DNA from: Pseudomonadota bacterium
Lineage (GTDB): Bacteria > Pseudomonadota > Gammaproteobacteria > Burkholderiales > Burkholderiaceae_C
Assembly (NCBI GenBank): GCA_020161145.1
Contig: JAIUPQ010000006.1
Span: 209,351-273,350, forward strand
Direction: 5' to 3'
Length of the DNA stretch: 64,000 nucleotides
Below are positions 37,451-47,054 of this stretch, piece after piece (the stretch's first letter is position 1; every line of letters begins with the position of its first letter). A model generated the notes under the pieces. It did not search any database and was not told the DNA's origin. It saw only the letters and a program-made list of their open reading frames with translations. The position numbers and the translations under genes are program-made.

Positions 37451-38653
37451 TCAGCCAGCGTCGATGGCCACCACCAACCTGTTCAAGGCCGCTTCAATCT
37501 GAGCACGGGGACATGCCAGATTGAGCCTGACGCATTGCGCGCCGTTTTCGACAAACATCTCGCCCCCTTCGAGAATCAGGCCAGCCTTTTCGAGAAAGAA
37601 CCGGGTCAGGTTGACCGAGGCACCAAAATAGGCGCTCAAGTCCACCCACGCCAGATACGTGGCCTGCGGAATCTGGAACCGCGCCCTGGGAAGCCGTTGC
37701 GTGAGATAGCGCTGCATGAGCGCAAAGTTGTCGTCCAGGTATAGCCTCAGCGCCTCAAGCCAGGCTTCGCCGTCCCTGTAGGCCCCAACCGCCGCGGCAA
37801 GGCTCAGCGGATTCACGAACGGATAGTGCCTGCGCTTCCAGGCGGCGCGCAGCTCGGGATCAGGAATCACCACCGTGGCAATCATCATCCCGGCCAGGTT
37901 GAACGTTTTGCTCACCGCCATGCAGGTGATGATGTCCTTGCTGCCCGGGAATAGCTTGGCCATGGGCACATGCTTCACGCCCGAGCGAGTCAGGTCGCAG
38001 TGAATCTCGTCGGAGACGATCTTGACGCCATTGGCAAGACACAGCTCACCCATGCGCCGCAACTCCGCCTCGGTCCAGACACGTCCGGTCGGGTTGTGGG
38101 GATGACACAGGAAGAACAGTTTGACAGCCGGGTCGCGAACCTTGCGCTCGAAGTCTTCGAAGTCAATTTCGTAGCCCCCATCCTCCCTTCTGCGCAGAGG
38201 CGAGGTTTCCAGCACCCTGCCGCGCTGAACGGCCGCATGCTTGAAGTAGCCATACGAAGGCGTAAGGCTGAGCACCTTGTCGCCGGGACCGCAGACGTAT
38301 TCGACAAGGCCGAAGAGCGCGGGGATCACCCCCAGGGATATCTGCATCTGTTCGCGATCAAAGCGCCAGCCGTGCCGCCGGTCGCACCACGCACTGAAGG
38401 CGTCGTACAGCTGGTCGTCGAAGTTCATCGTGTACCCGAAGATGGGATGCGCCAGCCGCTCACGCATGGCGCCAATGGCGGCCTCTGGCGCAGCGAACTG
38501 CATATCAGCGACCCACATGGACACCAGCTCCGTCGCGGCCACCTGCAACGGCGGCATCAACGGTTCGGCTCCGAACAGGTAGTGCTCGTAACCGTCCGCC
38601 ACAAGCGCGTTGGTGCCCTGGCGCGAGATCGTTTGATCAAAATCGAACGTCAT
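37451..38653 (-). CDS. MalY/PatB-type cystathionine beta-lyase (PLP fold type I aminotransferase)
   Basis: 400 residues from ATG 38653, which is preceded by aggaag at suitable distance. The PLP-binding lysine is Lys249 (AVSKTFNLAGMM), Asp215 (SDEIHCD) contacts the pyridine nitrogen, and Asn187 is in HNPTGRVW. MalY/PatB enzymes split C-S bonds of cystathionine or similar substrates. It stands head to head with an Lrp/AsnC-type regulator across 391 AT-rich bases, the usual arrangement for a locally acting regulator. Its GC content is visibly lower than that of most neighbours, which may point to later acquisition. Confidence 0.85.
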   Translation of the reverse strand: MTFDFDQTISRQGTNALVADGYEHYLFGAEPLMPPLQVAATELVSMWVADMQFAAPEAAIGAMRERLAHPIFGYTMNFDDQLYDAFSAWCDRRHGWRFDREQMQISLGVIPALFGLVEYVCGPGDKVLSLTPSYGYFKHAAVQRGRVLETSPLRRREDGGYEIDFEDFERKVRDPAVKLFFLCHPHNPTGRVWTEAELRRMGELCLANGVKIVSDEIHCDLTRSGVKHVPMAKLFPGSKDIITCMAVSKTFNLAGMMIATVVIPDPELRAAWKRRHYPFVNPLSLAAAVGAYRDGEAWLEALRLYLDDNFALMQRYLTQRLPRARFQIPQATYLAWVDLSAYFGASVNLTRFFLEKAGLILEGGEMFVENGAQCVRLNLACPRAQIEAALNRLVVAIDAG

Positions 38654-39044
38654 AAAAATCTTCCTATCCTGATGCAGCTTGGGTGCATGGGTTTGAACGC
38701 GACGGAGTCTTGGCTCCTGCATCGGCGTCCGTGACCGGCAACTCTTTCTGGCTACTCCATGTCAGTTCGGCAGGAGCGCTGGACCAGGCCGACGGAGGCC
38801 ATTGGGAGTGACGTCGCCGATGCACGTCTTGCTCGATATTTTGCGAATCCATACGAGAAATTTGATTTCAAAAAATTCTCAAATGAGTTTGAATTGGTTA
38901 ATAAAATTAGAAGAAAGCCATCTCTCTGACGCCGGTTGATGGATTCCGGCCCGCGCTGCCAGCAGCGCACGGTCGAGCGCCATACCAGCAACCAGCCCTT
39001 TCGCTCGATTTGGCCCATTTGCACCCACTTTGGGAGGATCTGAC
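38654..39044. promoter_or_regulatory. Divergent AT-rich regulatory region between the MalY-like gene and the Lrp/AsnC gene
   Basis: 391 bases without a supported gene. The part 38831-38920 is strikingly AT-rich for this genome. It holds an imperfect inverted repeat (GAGAA...TTCTC, 38855-38880) with A/T tracts, the sort of site Lrp/AsnC proteins bind. At 38841-38857 is a 17-base match (15 identical) to the right end of the palindromic element at 8709-8813. No convincing -35/-10 pair could be assigned by eye in either direction, so the promoters themselves are inferred from gene orientation. Confidence 0.5.
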
Positions 39045-39506
39045 ATGGCGGAGTTGGACAAAACGGATCGCGCGATCCTTCGGCTTCTGCAAGCCGACGG
39101 TCGGCTGGCCAACGCGGAGATCGCGTCGCACGTCGCGCTCTCACCGCCAGCAAGCTGGAAGCGGCTCAAGCGCCTGGAGGAGAAGGTGATCCGTGGCTAT
39201 CACGCCTCGCTGGAGCCAAAGGAGCTGGGGCTAGGGCTGTTTGCGTTCGTCAGCATCCTGCTCGACGACCATTCCGAGAAGGCGATGAACCGCTTCGAGA
39301 GCGACGTCATGGCCTTGCCGAATGTGATCGCCTGCCACAACGTCTCGGGCAAGTACGACTACCTGCTGCAGGTGGTCGCAACCGACATGGAGGCGTTCCA
39401 TGAGCTGGCCCTGAACAAGATCCTTCGCAGGCTCGGCAACGTCAAGGAGATGTACACCGGCTTCTCACTCAAGGAAATCAAGCGGTCGACAAGCCTTCCA
39501 CTCTGA
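39045..39506 (+). CDS. Lrp/AsnC family transcriptional regulator
   Basis: 153 residues. The N-terminal helix-turn-helix covers about residues 4-60 (DKTDRAILRLLQADGRLANAEIA... with the recognition helix near SPPASWKRLKRLEE). The C-terminal RAM domain (about 70-145) contains the GKYDYLLQVV strand and NVKEMYTGFSLKEIK. The ATG at 39045 follows GGAGG with 7 bases spacing; an upstream in-frame start is not needed. As a feast/famine regulator it probably responds to an amino acid and controls the divergent MalY-type lyase and itself. Which amino acid cannot be told. Confidence 0.9.
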   Translation: MAELDKTDRAILRLLQADGRLANAEIASHVALSPPASWKRLKRLEEKVIRGYHASLEPKELGLGLFAFVSILLDDHSEKAMNRFESDVMALPNVIACHNVSGKYDYLLQVVATDMEAFHELALNKILRRLGNVKEMYTGFSLKEIKRSTSLPL

Positions 39507-39670
39507 CAGCAACGCTATGTGGCCAGGGTGTCGCAAAGGCCTGCGAAGGTCTCTTCTACCTGTCTTGCACCACCCAAGTGGGGACTCTGCGCAGGCCACC
39601 GCTTCCTCAAACAACCCATCTCGGAGCGCCTGGACGGCAGGAGCCGAATAGGGGCCACCAGCCGGAATGA

Positions 39671-39695
39671 AAAAGCCCCGTCGAAACGGGGCTTT
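39671..39695 (-). terminator. Terminator of the phaC-phaB unit
   Basis: A perfect 10-bp stem (AAAGCCCCGT / ACGGGGCTTT, 39672-39681 and 39686-39695) with a 4-base loop. Read on the minus strand it is followed by a T-run (gctttttc), 30 bases past the phaB stop. On the plus strand it could also stop transcription coming from the Lrp/AsnC gene. Confidence 0.9.
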
Positions 39696-39724
39696 GCACA
39701 AGGCCTGGTGGCGCCTGTGGGGGT

Positions 39725-40462
39725 TCAGCCCATGTGCAGGCCGCCGTTGCACGAGAAGTTGGCGCCGGTGGTGAAACCCGCGTCGTTGCCGGCCAACCAG
39801 GCCACGATGGAGCCGATTTCCTCGGGCGCGCCCAGGCGCTTGACCGGGATGGTGGCAATGATCTTGTCCAGCACCTCAGGCTTGATGGCACGCACCATGT
39901 CGGTGCCGATGTAGCCGGGGCTGACGGTGTTGACCGTCACGCCCTTGTTGGCCAGCTCCTGCGCCAGCGCCATGGCAAAACCGTGCATACCGGCTTTGGC
40001 AGCCGAGTAGTTGGTCTGGCCGGCCTGGCCTTTTTCGCCGTTGACCGAGCTGATCTGGATGATGCGGCCCCAGCCCCGCTCCACCATGTCGGGCACGACC
40101 TGCTTGGTCACGTTGAACATGGAGTTGAGGTTGGTGTCGATGACGGCCTTCCAGTCTTCGGGGCTCATCTTCAGGAACATGCGGTCTTTGGTGATGCCGG
40201 CGTTGTTGACCAGCACGTCGATGGCGCCATGTTCGCTCTTGGCCTTGGCAAACGCATCCACGGTGGATTGCCAGTCGGCCACGTTGCCCACCGAGGCGTA
40301 GAAGGTGTAGCCCTCGGCTTTTTGCTCGCCCAGCCACTTCTCGGTGTCGCGGCTGGGGCCGGCACCGGCGATGACTTTGTAGCCCTCTTTGGCCAAACGG
40401 CGGCAGATTGCCGTGCCGATGCCGCCCATGCCACCGGTGACGTAGGCCACTTTCTGACTCAT
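39725..40462 (-). CDS. phaB: Acetoacetyl-CoA reductase
   Basis: 245-residue short-chain dehydrogenase. The cofactor motif is TGGMGGIG (9-16), the NNAG motif 86-89, and the catalytic Ser139, Tyr152, Lys156 follow the YxxxK pattern. The very close similarity in length and sequence style to PhaB of Cupriavidus supports NADPH-dependent reduction to (R)-3-hydroxybutyryl-CoA. ATG 40462 has a gaggag ribosome site. It is 87 bases after phaC on the same strand; the beta-ketothiolase gene phaA that commonly lies between them is absent from the window. Confidence 0.95.
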   Translation of the reverse strand: MSQKVAYVTGGMGGIGTAICRRLAKEGYKVIAGAGPSRDTEKWLGEQKAEGYTFYASVGNVADWQSTVDAFAKAKSEHGAIDVLVNNAGITKDRMFLKMSPEDWKAVIDTNLNSMFNVTKQVVPDMVERGWGRIIQISSVNGEKGQAGQTNYSAAKAGMHGFAMALAQELANKGVTVNTVSPGYIGTDMVRAIKPEVLDKIIATIPVKRLGAPEEIGSIVAWLAGNDAGFTTGANFSCNGGLHMG

Positions 40463-40549
40463 TGCTTGCTCCTCTTTCGTCGTGGAAAAACCCATGCCTA
40501 CTATGGCGCGGGTGGTTGGGGGCGCATCCCCGGATTTACCCGTGACGCT

Positions 40550-42307
40550 TCAGCTTGCCTTGGCCTTGACGTAGCGGCCCGGCGCCGGCTCGATGGCCTT
40601 GTAGCCCTTGCCACCCGGCGTCTTGGGCGCCGCCACCTCGTCACCCGAGGTGGGCTTGAGCCAGTTGGCCCAGTCCGTCCACCAACTGCCAGGGTGGGAG
40701 GTGGCGTCCTCCAGCCACTGCTCGGCCGGCACCGGCTGCGCGGCCTTGGTGCGGCCACGCCCGGTGGGCACGTCACGCACCCAGTAGTTGCGCTTGCCCG
40801 CCGCCGGCGGGTTGATGACGCCGGCGATGTGACCCGAAGCCCCCAGCACGAAGCGCTTGTCGCCGCTGAACACGAAGTTGGAGGCATAGGCCCCCGTCCA
40901 CGGCACGATGTGGTCTTCGCGCGAGGCGTACAGGTAGATGGGCGCTTCGATGGCCGAGAGGTCCAGCGGCTCGCCGCAGACCGTGAGCTGGCCCGGCAGC
41001 TTCAACTCGTTTTGCAGGTAGGTGTGGCGCAGGTACCAGGCGTACATGGGCCCCGGCAGGTTGGTCGAGTCGCTGTTCCAGTACAGCAGGTCGAATGCGG
41101 GCGGCGTCTCGCCCTTCAGGTAGTTGCCCACCACGTAGTTCCAGACCAGGTCGTTGGGGCGCAGGAAGCTGAAGGTGGTGGCCAGCTCCTGGCCTTTGAG
41201 CAACTGAGGCCCGCCCGGAGCTTCCTCGCCCAGCGTCAGCTCGCGCAGGCGCACCGAGCCCTCGTCAACGAAGATGTCCAGCACGCCGGTGTCGGCAAAG
41301 TCGATCAGCGTGGTCAGCAGCGTGACCGAGGCGGCCGGTTGCTGGCCGCGCGCGGCCAGCACGCCCAGCGCGGTAGCCAAAATGGTGCCGCCAACGCAGA
41401 AGCCCAGGGTGTTGATCTTCTCGGCGCCGCTGATGTCCTGCACCACGTCGATGGCCTTGATGGCGCCCTCGCCGATGTAGTCGTCCCAGGTCAGGGCAGC
41501 CACCGACTGGTCGGCGTTGCGCCAGCTCACCACAAACAGCCGGTGCCCCTGCTCCACGGTGTAGCGGATCAGCGAGTTGCTGGGCTGCAAGTCCATGATG
41601 TAGTACTTGTTGATGCACGGCGGCACGAACAGCATGGGCACGGCATGCACCTTGGCCGTCAGCGGCTTGTATTCGATGAGCTGGAACAGCTCGTTCTCGA
41701 ACACCACGCTGCCCTCGGTGGTGGCCACGTTGCGGCCCACCTCGAAGACGCTTTCATCGGTCTGCGAGACATGACCTTGCCGGATGTCGGCCAGCAACTG
41801 CTGCATGCCATGCACCAGGCTCTCACCCTTGCTCTCCACCGCCATGCGCTGGGCCTCGGGGTTGAGCGCCAGGAAGTTGCTGGGGCTCATGGCGTCCACC
41901 CATTGCTGGACGGCAAAGCGCACGCGACCCGTGGCCTTGGCGTCGCCCTGCACCTGCTCGGCCATCTGCATCATGGCGCGGGCATTGAGCAGGTACATCT
42001 GGGCGGTGAAGGCGGCGGCGGGCGAGGCCGACCAGTCTTTGGCGGCAAAGCGGCGATCCTTGATCGGCGCGGTTTCCTTGCCGTTGCCGGGCTGGGCCGC
42101 CTGCATGGCCTGGGTCCACAGCGACGTGGCTTCCTCGACATAGGCTTTCTGCAACTCGGCCAGCGCCTCGGGCTGCATGGACAGGCCGGTCATTTGAGCC
42201 CAGGACTGCATGGCCGGCGCCAGCGCCTCCATGCCCGGCAACGCGGCAAAGGGATGGGCGGCGCCAGCGGCGGCGGCGGGCGGGTTTTTGGGTTTGCGGG
42301 TACTCAT
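40550..42307 (-). CDS. phaC: Class I polyhydroxyalkanoate synthase
   Basis: 585 residues from the ATG at 42307, which has ggag eight to nine bases upstream. The modified lipase box LGFCVGG carries the catalytic Cys304; the His is in GASGHIAGVINPP and an Asp in the SREDHIVPW segment. The N-terminus is Ala/Pro rich, as usual. It polymerises (R)-3-hydroxyacyl-CoA into granule polymer. Together with phaB (39.7 kb) and phaZ (14.2 kb) this gives synthesis and mobilisation of PHB in the same window. Confidence 0.95.
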   Translation of the reverse strand: MSTRKPKNPPAAAAGAAHPFAALPGMEALAPAMQSWAQMTGLSMQPEALAELQKAYVEEATSLWTQAMQAAQPGNGKETAPIKDRRFAAKDWSASPAAAFTAQMYLLNARAMMQMAEQVQGDAKATGRVRFAVQQWVDAMSPSNFLALNPEAQRMAVESKGESLVHGMQQLLADIRQGHVSQTDESVFEVGRNVATTEGSVVFENELFQLIEYKPLTAKVHAVPMLFVPPCINKYYIMDLQPSNSLIRYTVEQGHRLFVVSWRNADQSVAALTWDDYIGEGAIKAIDVVQDISGAEKINTLGFCVGGTILATALGVLAARGQQPAASVTLLTTLIDFADTGVLDIFVDEGSVRLRELTLGEEAPGGPQLLKGQELATTFSFLRPNDLVWNYVVGNYLKGETPPAFDLLYWNSDSTNLPGPMYAWYLRHTYLQNELKLPGQLTVCGEPLDLSAIEAPIYLYASREDHIVPWTGAYASNFVFSGDKRFVLGASGHIAGVINPPAAGKRNYWVRDVPTGRGRTKAAQPVPAEQWLEDATSHPGSWWTDWANWLKPTSGDEVAAPKTPGGKGYKAIEPAPGRYVKAKAS

Positions 42308-42376
42308 GCGGGTCTCCAGTGTGCTCGGTGGCATACCGCAAGCATACCGTCCCTCGATGACGTAAGCTGCCGCCCC

Positions 42377-42595
42377 ATGTATCTGCCCCTGATTGCACTG
42401 GCCTGGCTGTTCGTGGCCGTGTTGATGGCCGCCGCCGAAGCCACCGCCCCCAATGGCAGCGTGCTGGGCGCGCTGGTGACCCTGGTGCTCTACGGTCTGC
42501 TGCCGGTGGGCATCCTGGTCTACATCCTCGGCACGCCCATGCGGCGCCAGCTCAAGCGCCTGCGGGAACAATCACCGCCGCCTGACGGCCCGTGA
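42377..42595 (+). CDS. Small two-helix membrane protein
   Basis: 72 residues, two hydrophobic helices (about 3-22 and 30-52) and a basic, Pro-rich tail (MRRQLKRLREQSPPPDGP). No family is recognised. It starts 70 bases from phaC in the opposite direction and its last 44 bases overlap the 3' end of convergent pgeF. The hydrophobic pattern and positive-inside tail make a real gene likely. Confidence 0.65.
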   Translation: MYLPLIALAWLFVAVLMAAAEATAPNGSVLGALVTLVLYGLLPVGILVYILGTPMRRQLKRLREQSPPPDGP

Positions 42596-43304
42596 GGCCG
42601 TCGCGCCGGTACGAGTAGAACCGCGCCGCATCGGTGTGGGTGCACCAGTGGCCGCCGCCGACCTGTGCCACACCCAGCCGCGCCAGCCGCCAGCGCGCCA
42701 AGCCATACAAATCGGCCAGCCAATGGCCGGGACGGTTGGCCACGAAGCAGGCGGGCGGCGCGGCCGCGAAGGCCTCGCGCACGTCGCCCCCCACCTCAAA
42801 GCGCTTGGGACCTATGCACGCCCCCAGCCAGGCGTGCGCGGCGCCGCCCATGGCGTCCACCGTGGCCTCGATGACGCCGGCCGCCAGACCACGCCATCCG
42901 GCATGGGCAGCACCCACGGTGCGGCCATCGGCACTGGCCAGCAGCACGGGCAGGCAATCGGCCGTCAGCACGGTGCAGGCCAGGTGCGGATCGCGGCTGA
43001 CGGCGGCATCGGCATGCGGCACGGTGGCCGCCAGCGCCGGAGTCAGCACGGCCACCTCCACGCCATGCACCTGGTTCAGCAGCACGGCCTGGGCGCTGCC
43101 CAGCGCCGCATTCAGGCGCCGGCGGTTCTCGGCCACGGCCGCCGCATCGTCCATCGCGTCGGCGCGCCAGCCGGGCGGCCGCAGGTTCATGCTGGCATAG
43201 GCGCCCGTGCTCACGCCGCCCGCGCGGGTGGTCATGAAGGCAGTGACACCGGGCGGCAGGCCATCGGCCTGCAGCCAGTCGGAGGGCAAGGCAGGAGCGC
43301 GCAT
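42552..43304 (-). CDS. pgeF: PgeF/YfiH family multicopper-like purine nucleoside phosphorylase
   Basis: 250 residues. The zinc ligands are seen in NQVHGVEV (His), TADCLPVLL (Cys) and AHAGWRGL (His), the signature of the laccase-domain/DUF152 family. These enzymes phosphorolyse adenosine and correct misincorporated residues in peptidoglycan precursors. The chosen start is ATG 43304; a GTG 9 bases upstream is possible. It is divergent from a methyltransferase gene 24 bases away. Its 3' end overlaps a small convergent gene by 44 bases. Confidence 0.9.
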   Translation of the reverse strand: MRAPALPSDWLQADGLPPGVTAFMTTRAGGVSTGAYASMNLRPPGWRADAMDDAAAVAENRRRLNAALGSAQAVLLNQVHGVEVAVLTPALAATVPHADAAVSRDPHLACTVLTADCLPVLLASADGRTVGAAHAGWRGLAAGVIEATVDAMGGAAHAWLGACIGPKRFEVGGDVREAFAAAPPACFVANRPGHWLADLYGLARWRLARLGVAQVGGGHWCTHTDAARFYSYRRDGLTGRQAAVIVPAGA

Positions 43305-43328
43305 GGGCTGCACCCTAACATTCCCACC

Positions 43329-44129
43329 ATGGCACCCACCACCCGCAACGCCTTGCACGCCGCCCATGCCACCACCGGCCTGACCCAGATCTTCTCGTCC
43401 AAGGTGGCCGACTATGTGGCGGCGAGACCCGGCTACCCCGCCGCCCTGTTCGATTGGCTGCGCCACCAGACCGGCCTGCCCGCAGGCACGCCCGTGGCCG
43501 ATGTGGCGGCGGGCACCGGCCTCTTCACCCAGGGGCTGCTGGGGCTGGGTTGGCAGGTGACGGCGGTGGAGCCCAGCGACGCCATGCGCGCGGCCGCAGA
43601 CGCCACCTGCCGTACCCACGCCGGCTACACCAGCCTGGCGGGCACGGCCGAGGCGCTGCCGCTGGCGGATGGGTCGCACCATCTGCTGGGCGCGGCCCAG
43701 GCGGCGCATTGGTTCGACACCACGCCGACGCTGGCCGAGTTCAAGCGGGTGCTGGTGCCCGGTGGCTGGCTGGTGCTGGCCACCAACGACCGCGTGATGG
43801 CCGACCCGCTGCACCAGGCCTTCGACGCCTGGTGCACCGAGTTCGGCGGCGCGGCCCGGCAGGCGCTGGTCGCGCACGAGCAAGCCCGCGACGCGCTGGC
43901 GCTGTTCGGCGGCGCCCCGGTGCAGACCGCCACCTGGCCCCATGTGCAATGGCTGGATGCGGACGGCCTGCTGGCGCTGCTGCGTTCGCGCTCCGGCATG
44001 CCCGCACCAGGCAGCGCGGCAGCGGCCGAGCTGGCGGGACGCGTGACTGCGTGGGTGCCGGCAGGCGAGCGCGTGGCGGTGCGCTACGTCAGCACGGCGC
44101 ATCTGGGCCGCATCGGCCCCGCCGCCTGA
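43329..44129 (+). CDS. Class I SAM-dependent methyltransferase
   Basis: 266 residues. Motif I is VADVAAGTGLFTQGLLG (about 55-71), followed by VTAVEPSDAMR (motif II acidic end) and LAGTAEALPLADG. The N-terminal FSSKVADYVAARPGYP is the opening of the YafE/UbiE-like Methyltransf_11 group. Substrate unknown. It starts 24 bases from the divergent pgeF. An upstream extension of the frame runs over pgeF and is a shadow. Confidence 0.85.
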   Translation: MAPTTRNALHAAHATTGLTQIFSSKVADYVAARPGYPAALFDWLRHQTGLPAGTPVADVAAGTGLFTQGLLGLGWQVTAVEPSDAMRAAADATCRTHAGYTSLAGTAEALPLADGSHHLLGAAQAAHWFDTTPTLAEFKRVLVPGGWLVLATNDRVMADPLHQAFDAWCTEFGGAARQALVAHEQARDALALFGGAPVQTATWPHVQWLDADGLLALLRSRSGMPAPGSAAAAELAGRVTAWVPAGERVAVRYVSTAHLGRIGPAA

Positions 44130-44271
44130 GCACCACGCAAACGCCAACTATTCCCGCATCGGGCCGCGGATTCACCTGGATCTGATGAATTGGGCCGTGA
44201 GGCCGCTGGGATCCGGTGCTGGCGTTTTCACAATACGCGCGTTCTTGCATACCACTTGAGGAGTTTCACGC

Positions 44272-44964
44272 ATGAAAGCATTGGGCGCTGAGTTTTTCGG
44301 CACGTTCTGGCTGGTGTTGGGCGGTTGCGGCAGCGCCGTGCTGGCGGCGGCGTTCCCGCACGTGGGCATTGGTCTGCTGGGCGTGGCACTGGCCTTCGGC
44401 CTGACGGTGCTGACCATGGCTTTTGCCATTGGCCACATCTCGGGCTGCCACCTGAACCCTGCCGTGTCGGTGGGTCTGACGGTGGCCGGACGCTTCCCCG
44501 CCTCCAGGCTGCCGGGCTACATCGCTGCGCAGGTGCTGGGTGCCATCGCGGCAGCGGCCGTGCTGTACGTGATCGCCAGCGGCGCACCGGGCTTTGACGC
44601 GGTGGCCAGTGGCTTTGCCTCCAACGGCTTTGACGAGCGCTCGCCGGGTCACTATGGCCTGACGGCCGCGCTGGTGTGCGAGGTGGTGATGACGGCGTTC
44701 TTCCTCATCGTCATCCTGGGCGCCACCGACGAGCGTGCGCCGGCCGGCTTTGCGCCCATCGCCATCGGCCTTTGCCTGACGCTGATCCACCTGGTCAGCA
44801 TTCCGGTGACCAACACCTCGGTCAACCCGGCGCGCTCCACCGGCGTGGCGCTGTTCGCCGGCAGCGGGGCCATCGGCCAGTTGTGGCTGTTCTGGCTGGC
44901 ACCCATCGTGGGCGCCGCGCTGGGTGCCCTGATCTACGGCATCATCGGCCGCAAGGACGCGTAA
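44272..44964 (+). CDS. aqpZ: Aquaporin Z
   Basis: 230-residue water channel. Both NPA boxes are intact: NPA 62-64 (GCHLNPAVS) and NPA 185-187 (SVNPARST), with Arg188 of the selectivity filter. Six full helices are visible and the length equals E. coli AqpZ (231). Ribosome site gagg lies 10 bases before ATG. The 142-base gap upstream contains no gene. It converges on the first chemoreceptor gene with 4 bases between the stops. Confidence 0.95.
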   Translation: MKALGAEFFGTFWLVLGGCGSAVLAAAFPHVGIGLLGVALAFGLTVLTMAFAIGHISGCHLNPAVSVGLTVAGRFPASRLPGYIAAQVLGAIAAAAVLYVIASGAPGFDAVASGFASNGFDERSPGHYGLTAALVCEVVMTAFFLIVILGATDERAPAGFAPIAIGLCLTLIHLVSIPVTNTSVNPARSTGVALFAGSGAIGQLWLFWLAPIVGAALGALIYGIIGRKDA

Positions 44965-44968
44965 ACGT

Positions 44969-46915
44969 CTACGACGCGGTGGCGGGAGCCAGACGGAATA
45001 CCGCCACCGCCGATTGCAGCTTGTCGGCCTGCTGACGCAGGCTCATTGCCGCCGCCGCGCTTTGTTCCACCAGCGCGGCGTTTTGCTGTGTGGACTGGTC
45101 CATTTGCGTCACCGCATCGCCCACCTGCACGATGCCGGCATGCTGCTCCTGGGCGGCGCTGCTGATCTGGCTGATGTAGCCAGCCACCTGCTGAATGGCT
45201 GCCACGGCGCGGCTCATGGTCTCGGAGGCCGCCTGCCCCTGCGCCGTGCCTTCGGTGACGCGGGCCACGCTGTCGGCAATCAAGGTGCGGATCTCGCGCG
45301 CGGCCTCGCTGCTGCGCTGCGCCAGTGCACGCACCTCACCGGCCACCACGGCAAAGCCGCGTCCCTGCTCGCCCGCACGCGCCGCCTCAACGGCCGCGTT
45401 CAGCGCCAGGATGTTGGTCTGGAAGGCAATGCCGTCGATGGTGCCGATGATGTCGGCGATGCGCCGTGAGCTGGTGTCGATGGCCTGCATGGTGCGGGCC
45501 AGCTCGGTGACCGACTGCCCGCCTTCATCGGCCACGGAGCTGGCGCCCTGCGCCAGGTCGTTGGCCTGGCGCGCGGCCTCGGCCGAGTGGCCGATGGTGG
45601 TGCGCAGTTGTTCCATCGAGGCCGCCGTCTGCTCCAGCGTGCTGGCCTGCGCCTCGGTACGCTGGGAAAGATCCTGGTTGCCCTGGGCGATCTCGGCGCT
45701 GGCCGTGGCCACCTGGGCGGCGTTGTCCCGCACCGAGCCGACGATGCCGGTCAGGGCGTCGCGCATGCGCCGCATGGTGGCCATGACGCTGGTGGTGTCG
45801 CCTGCGCGCAGCCGGATGGCTGCCGCCAACTCACCCGCGGCGACCTGTTCGGCCACGGTGGCCAGTTGCTGCGGCTCGGCTCCCAGCGCGCGGCCTATCC
45901 AGCGGCCGGTCAACCAGGCCAGCGCCACCGCACCGCCAAACAACAACACGATGACGGACAGGGTCGCCATCAGGCTGCGCCGCTGGCTTTCGGTGCGCAC
46001 GGCCAGCTTGTGCGCCTGAACGTCCAGCAGGTGGTTGAGGGTGGCATAGCTGCCGTCGATGGCAGCGGTCATTTCATTGAAATAGGCCGCCGACGCCATG
46101 GTCAGCTCCTTGGGCTCCAGCAGGTGCTGGCGGTTGTAGTCCGAGACGCGCTTGCCGTTGGTGTCCAGCACCTGGATCAGCGCATTGACCTGCTCGGCAT
46201 CCGCCTCGTTGTACTCGGCGGCGCGCACCAACATGCTGCGGGTGGCTTCGAGACGCTGGTTCATGTCGATGCCCTGCGCTTGCAGGCGCTCAAGTCCAAC
46301 CGGATCCGCCGCCCCACCCTGGTTCAACAGCGTGGCGCCGACGGCGCGCATCTGCCCCATGTGCTCGATCATGCGCGGCGCCTCCGTGTGGGTGGCGACG
46401 ATCAGCAAATAGGTGCTGGGATCCGCATCGAACGACAGGCCGTAGTGGTCGGCGTGCGCCGACAGCGCCTGCAGCAGCAACTCGATGGCGGCGTTGTGGC
46501 GCGCCACGGCCTGCGGTCCGTCAACCTGCCGGTTGTCCACCGCCACGCGCAGCGCCTGCCAGGCCTCGCTGGCCGCGCGCCAGCGCTTGAGGTAGCCGGC
46601 GTCGCCCTGCAACTCGCCAGCCGCCTGGGTCTCGAACGCACTGATGGCTTGATCGACCTCCTGCGCCGCGATCTGGCGTGGCTTGGCCAGATCGGCATTG
46701 CCTCCCAGCCAGAAGCGACTCATCGCCCGGTGCTGCTGCACCTTCGCAAGAATGGTCAGCATCTGCTTGCTGCCCGCCGTTGCCTGGGCCTCCAGCTCAA
46801 CCGATTGCAGGTCGCCCAGCGCCCTCCCGGTGATCAGAACCGAGGGAACGCCAATGGCAGCAGCACATAGCACGATCAAGGCCAGAAAACGCTGGCGAGT
46901 GGTCCAAGTCTGCAT
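44969..46915 (-). CDS. Methyl-accepting chemotaxis protein (tandem copy 1)
   Basis: 648 residues. TM1 lies at about 8-29, a helical periplasmic sensor region at about 30-312, TM2 at 314-336, a HAMP domain at about 337-390, then the methyl-accepting coiled coil. The hairpin tip is seen in [22 protein letters not shown] (split in two by the turn). There is no CheR-tethering pentapeptide at the C-terminus. The sensor is not one I recognise. It is followed, in transcription order, by nothing close on the same strand; its upstream neighbour is an almost identical-length paralogue. Confidence 0.9.
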   Translation of the reverse strand: MQTWTTRQRFLALIVLCAAAIGVPSVLITGRALGDLQSVELEAQATAGSKQMLTILAKVQQHRAMSRFWLGGNADLAKPRQIAAQEVDQAISAFETQAAGELQGDAGYLKRWRAASEAWQALRVAVDNRQVDGPQAVARHNAAIELLLQALSAHADHYGLSFDADPSTYLLIVATHTEAPRMIEHMGQMRAVGATLLNQGGAADPVGLERLQAQGIDMNQRLEATRSMLVRAAEYNEADAEQVNALIQVLDTNGKRVSDYNRQHLLEPKELTMASAAYFNEMTAAIDGSYATLNHLLDVQAHKLAVRTESQRRSLMATLSVIVLLFGGAVALAWLTGRWIGRALGAEPQQLATVAEQVAAGELAAAIRLRAGDTTSVMATMRRMRDALTGIVGSVRDNAAQVATASAEIAQGNQDLSQRTEAQASTLEQTAASMEQLRTTIGHSAEAARQANDLAQGASSVADEGGQSVTELARTMQAIDTSSRRIADIIGTIDGIAFQTNILALNAAVEAARAGEQGRGFAVVAGEVRALAQRSSEAAREIRTLIADSVARVTEGTAQGQAASETMSRAVAAIQQVAGYISQISSAAQEQHAGIVQVGDAVTQMDQSTQQNAALVEQSAAAAMSLRQQADKLQSAVAVFRLAPATAS

Positions 46916-47054
46916 GGCGATAGGCTAGAGAGGTTGAGGGGTGGCCCATGCTGCGCCCAACCCCTCGGGGGCAATCCCTCGAATAGCCGCCAGGACGCCG
47001 CCATTTGGCCCGTTCAGTGCGGGTCGATGAAGCCCGGTCCCAGGCCCGCCCGCC

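Noticed and set aside
37273-37524. Small plus-strand ORF upstream of the prolyl oligopeptidase gene
   Set aside because: No Shine-Dalgarno or recognisable domain, and it overlaps the end of the MalY-type gene on the other strand.
39734-42595. 953-codon plus-strand open frame over phaB and phaC
   Set aside because: Only its last 72 codons (42377-42595) look real; the rest mirrors the pha genes and has no protein-like features.
46916-47054. Terminator between the two chemoreceptor genes
   Set aside because: Short G/C stems occur but without a T-run on the minus strand, so no terminator is called.
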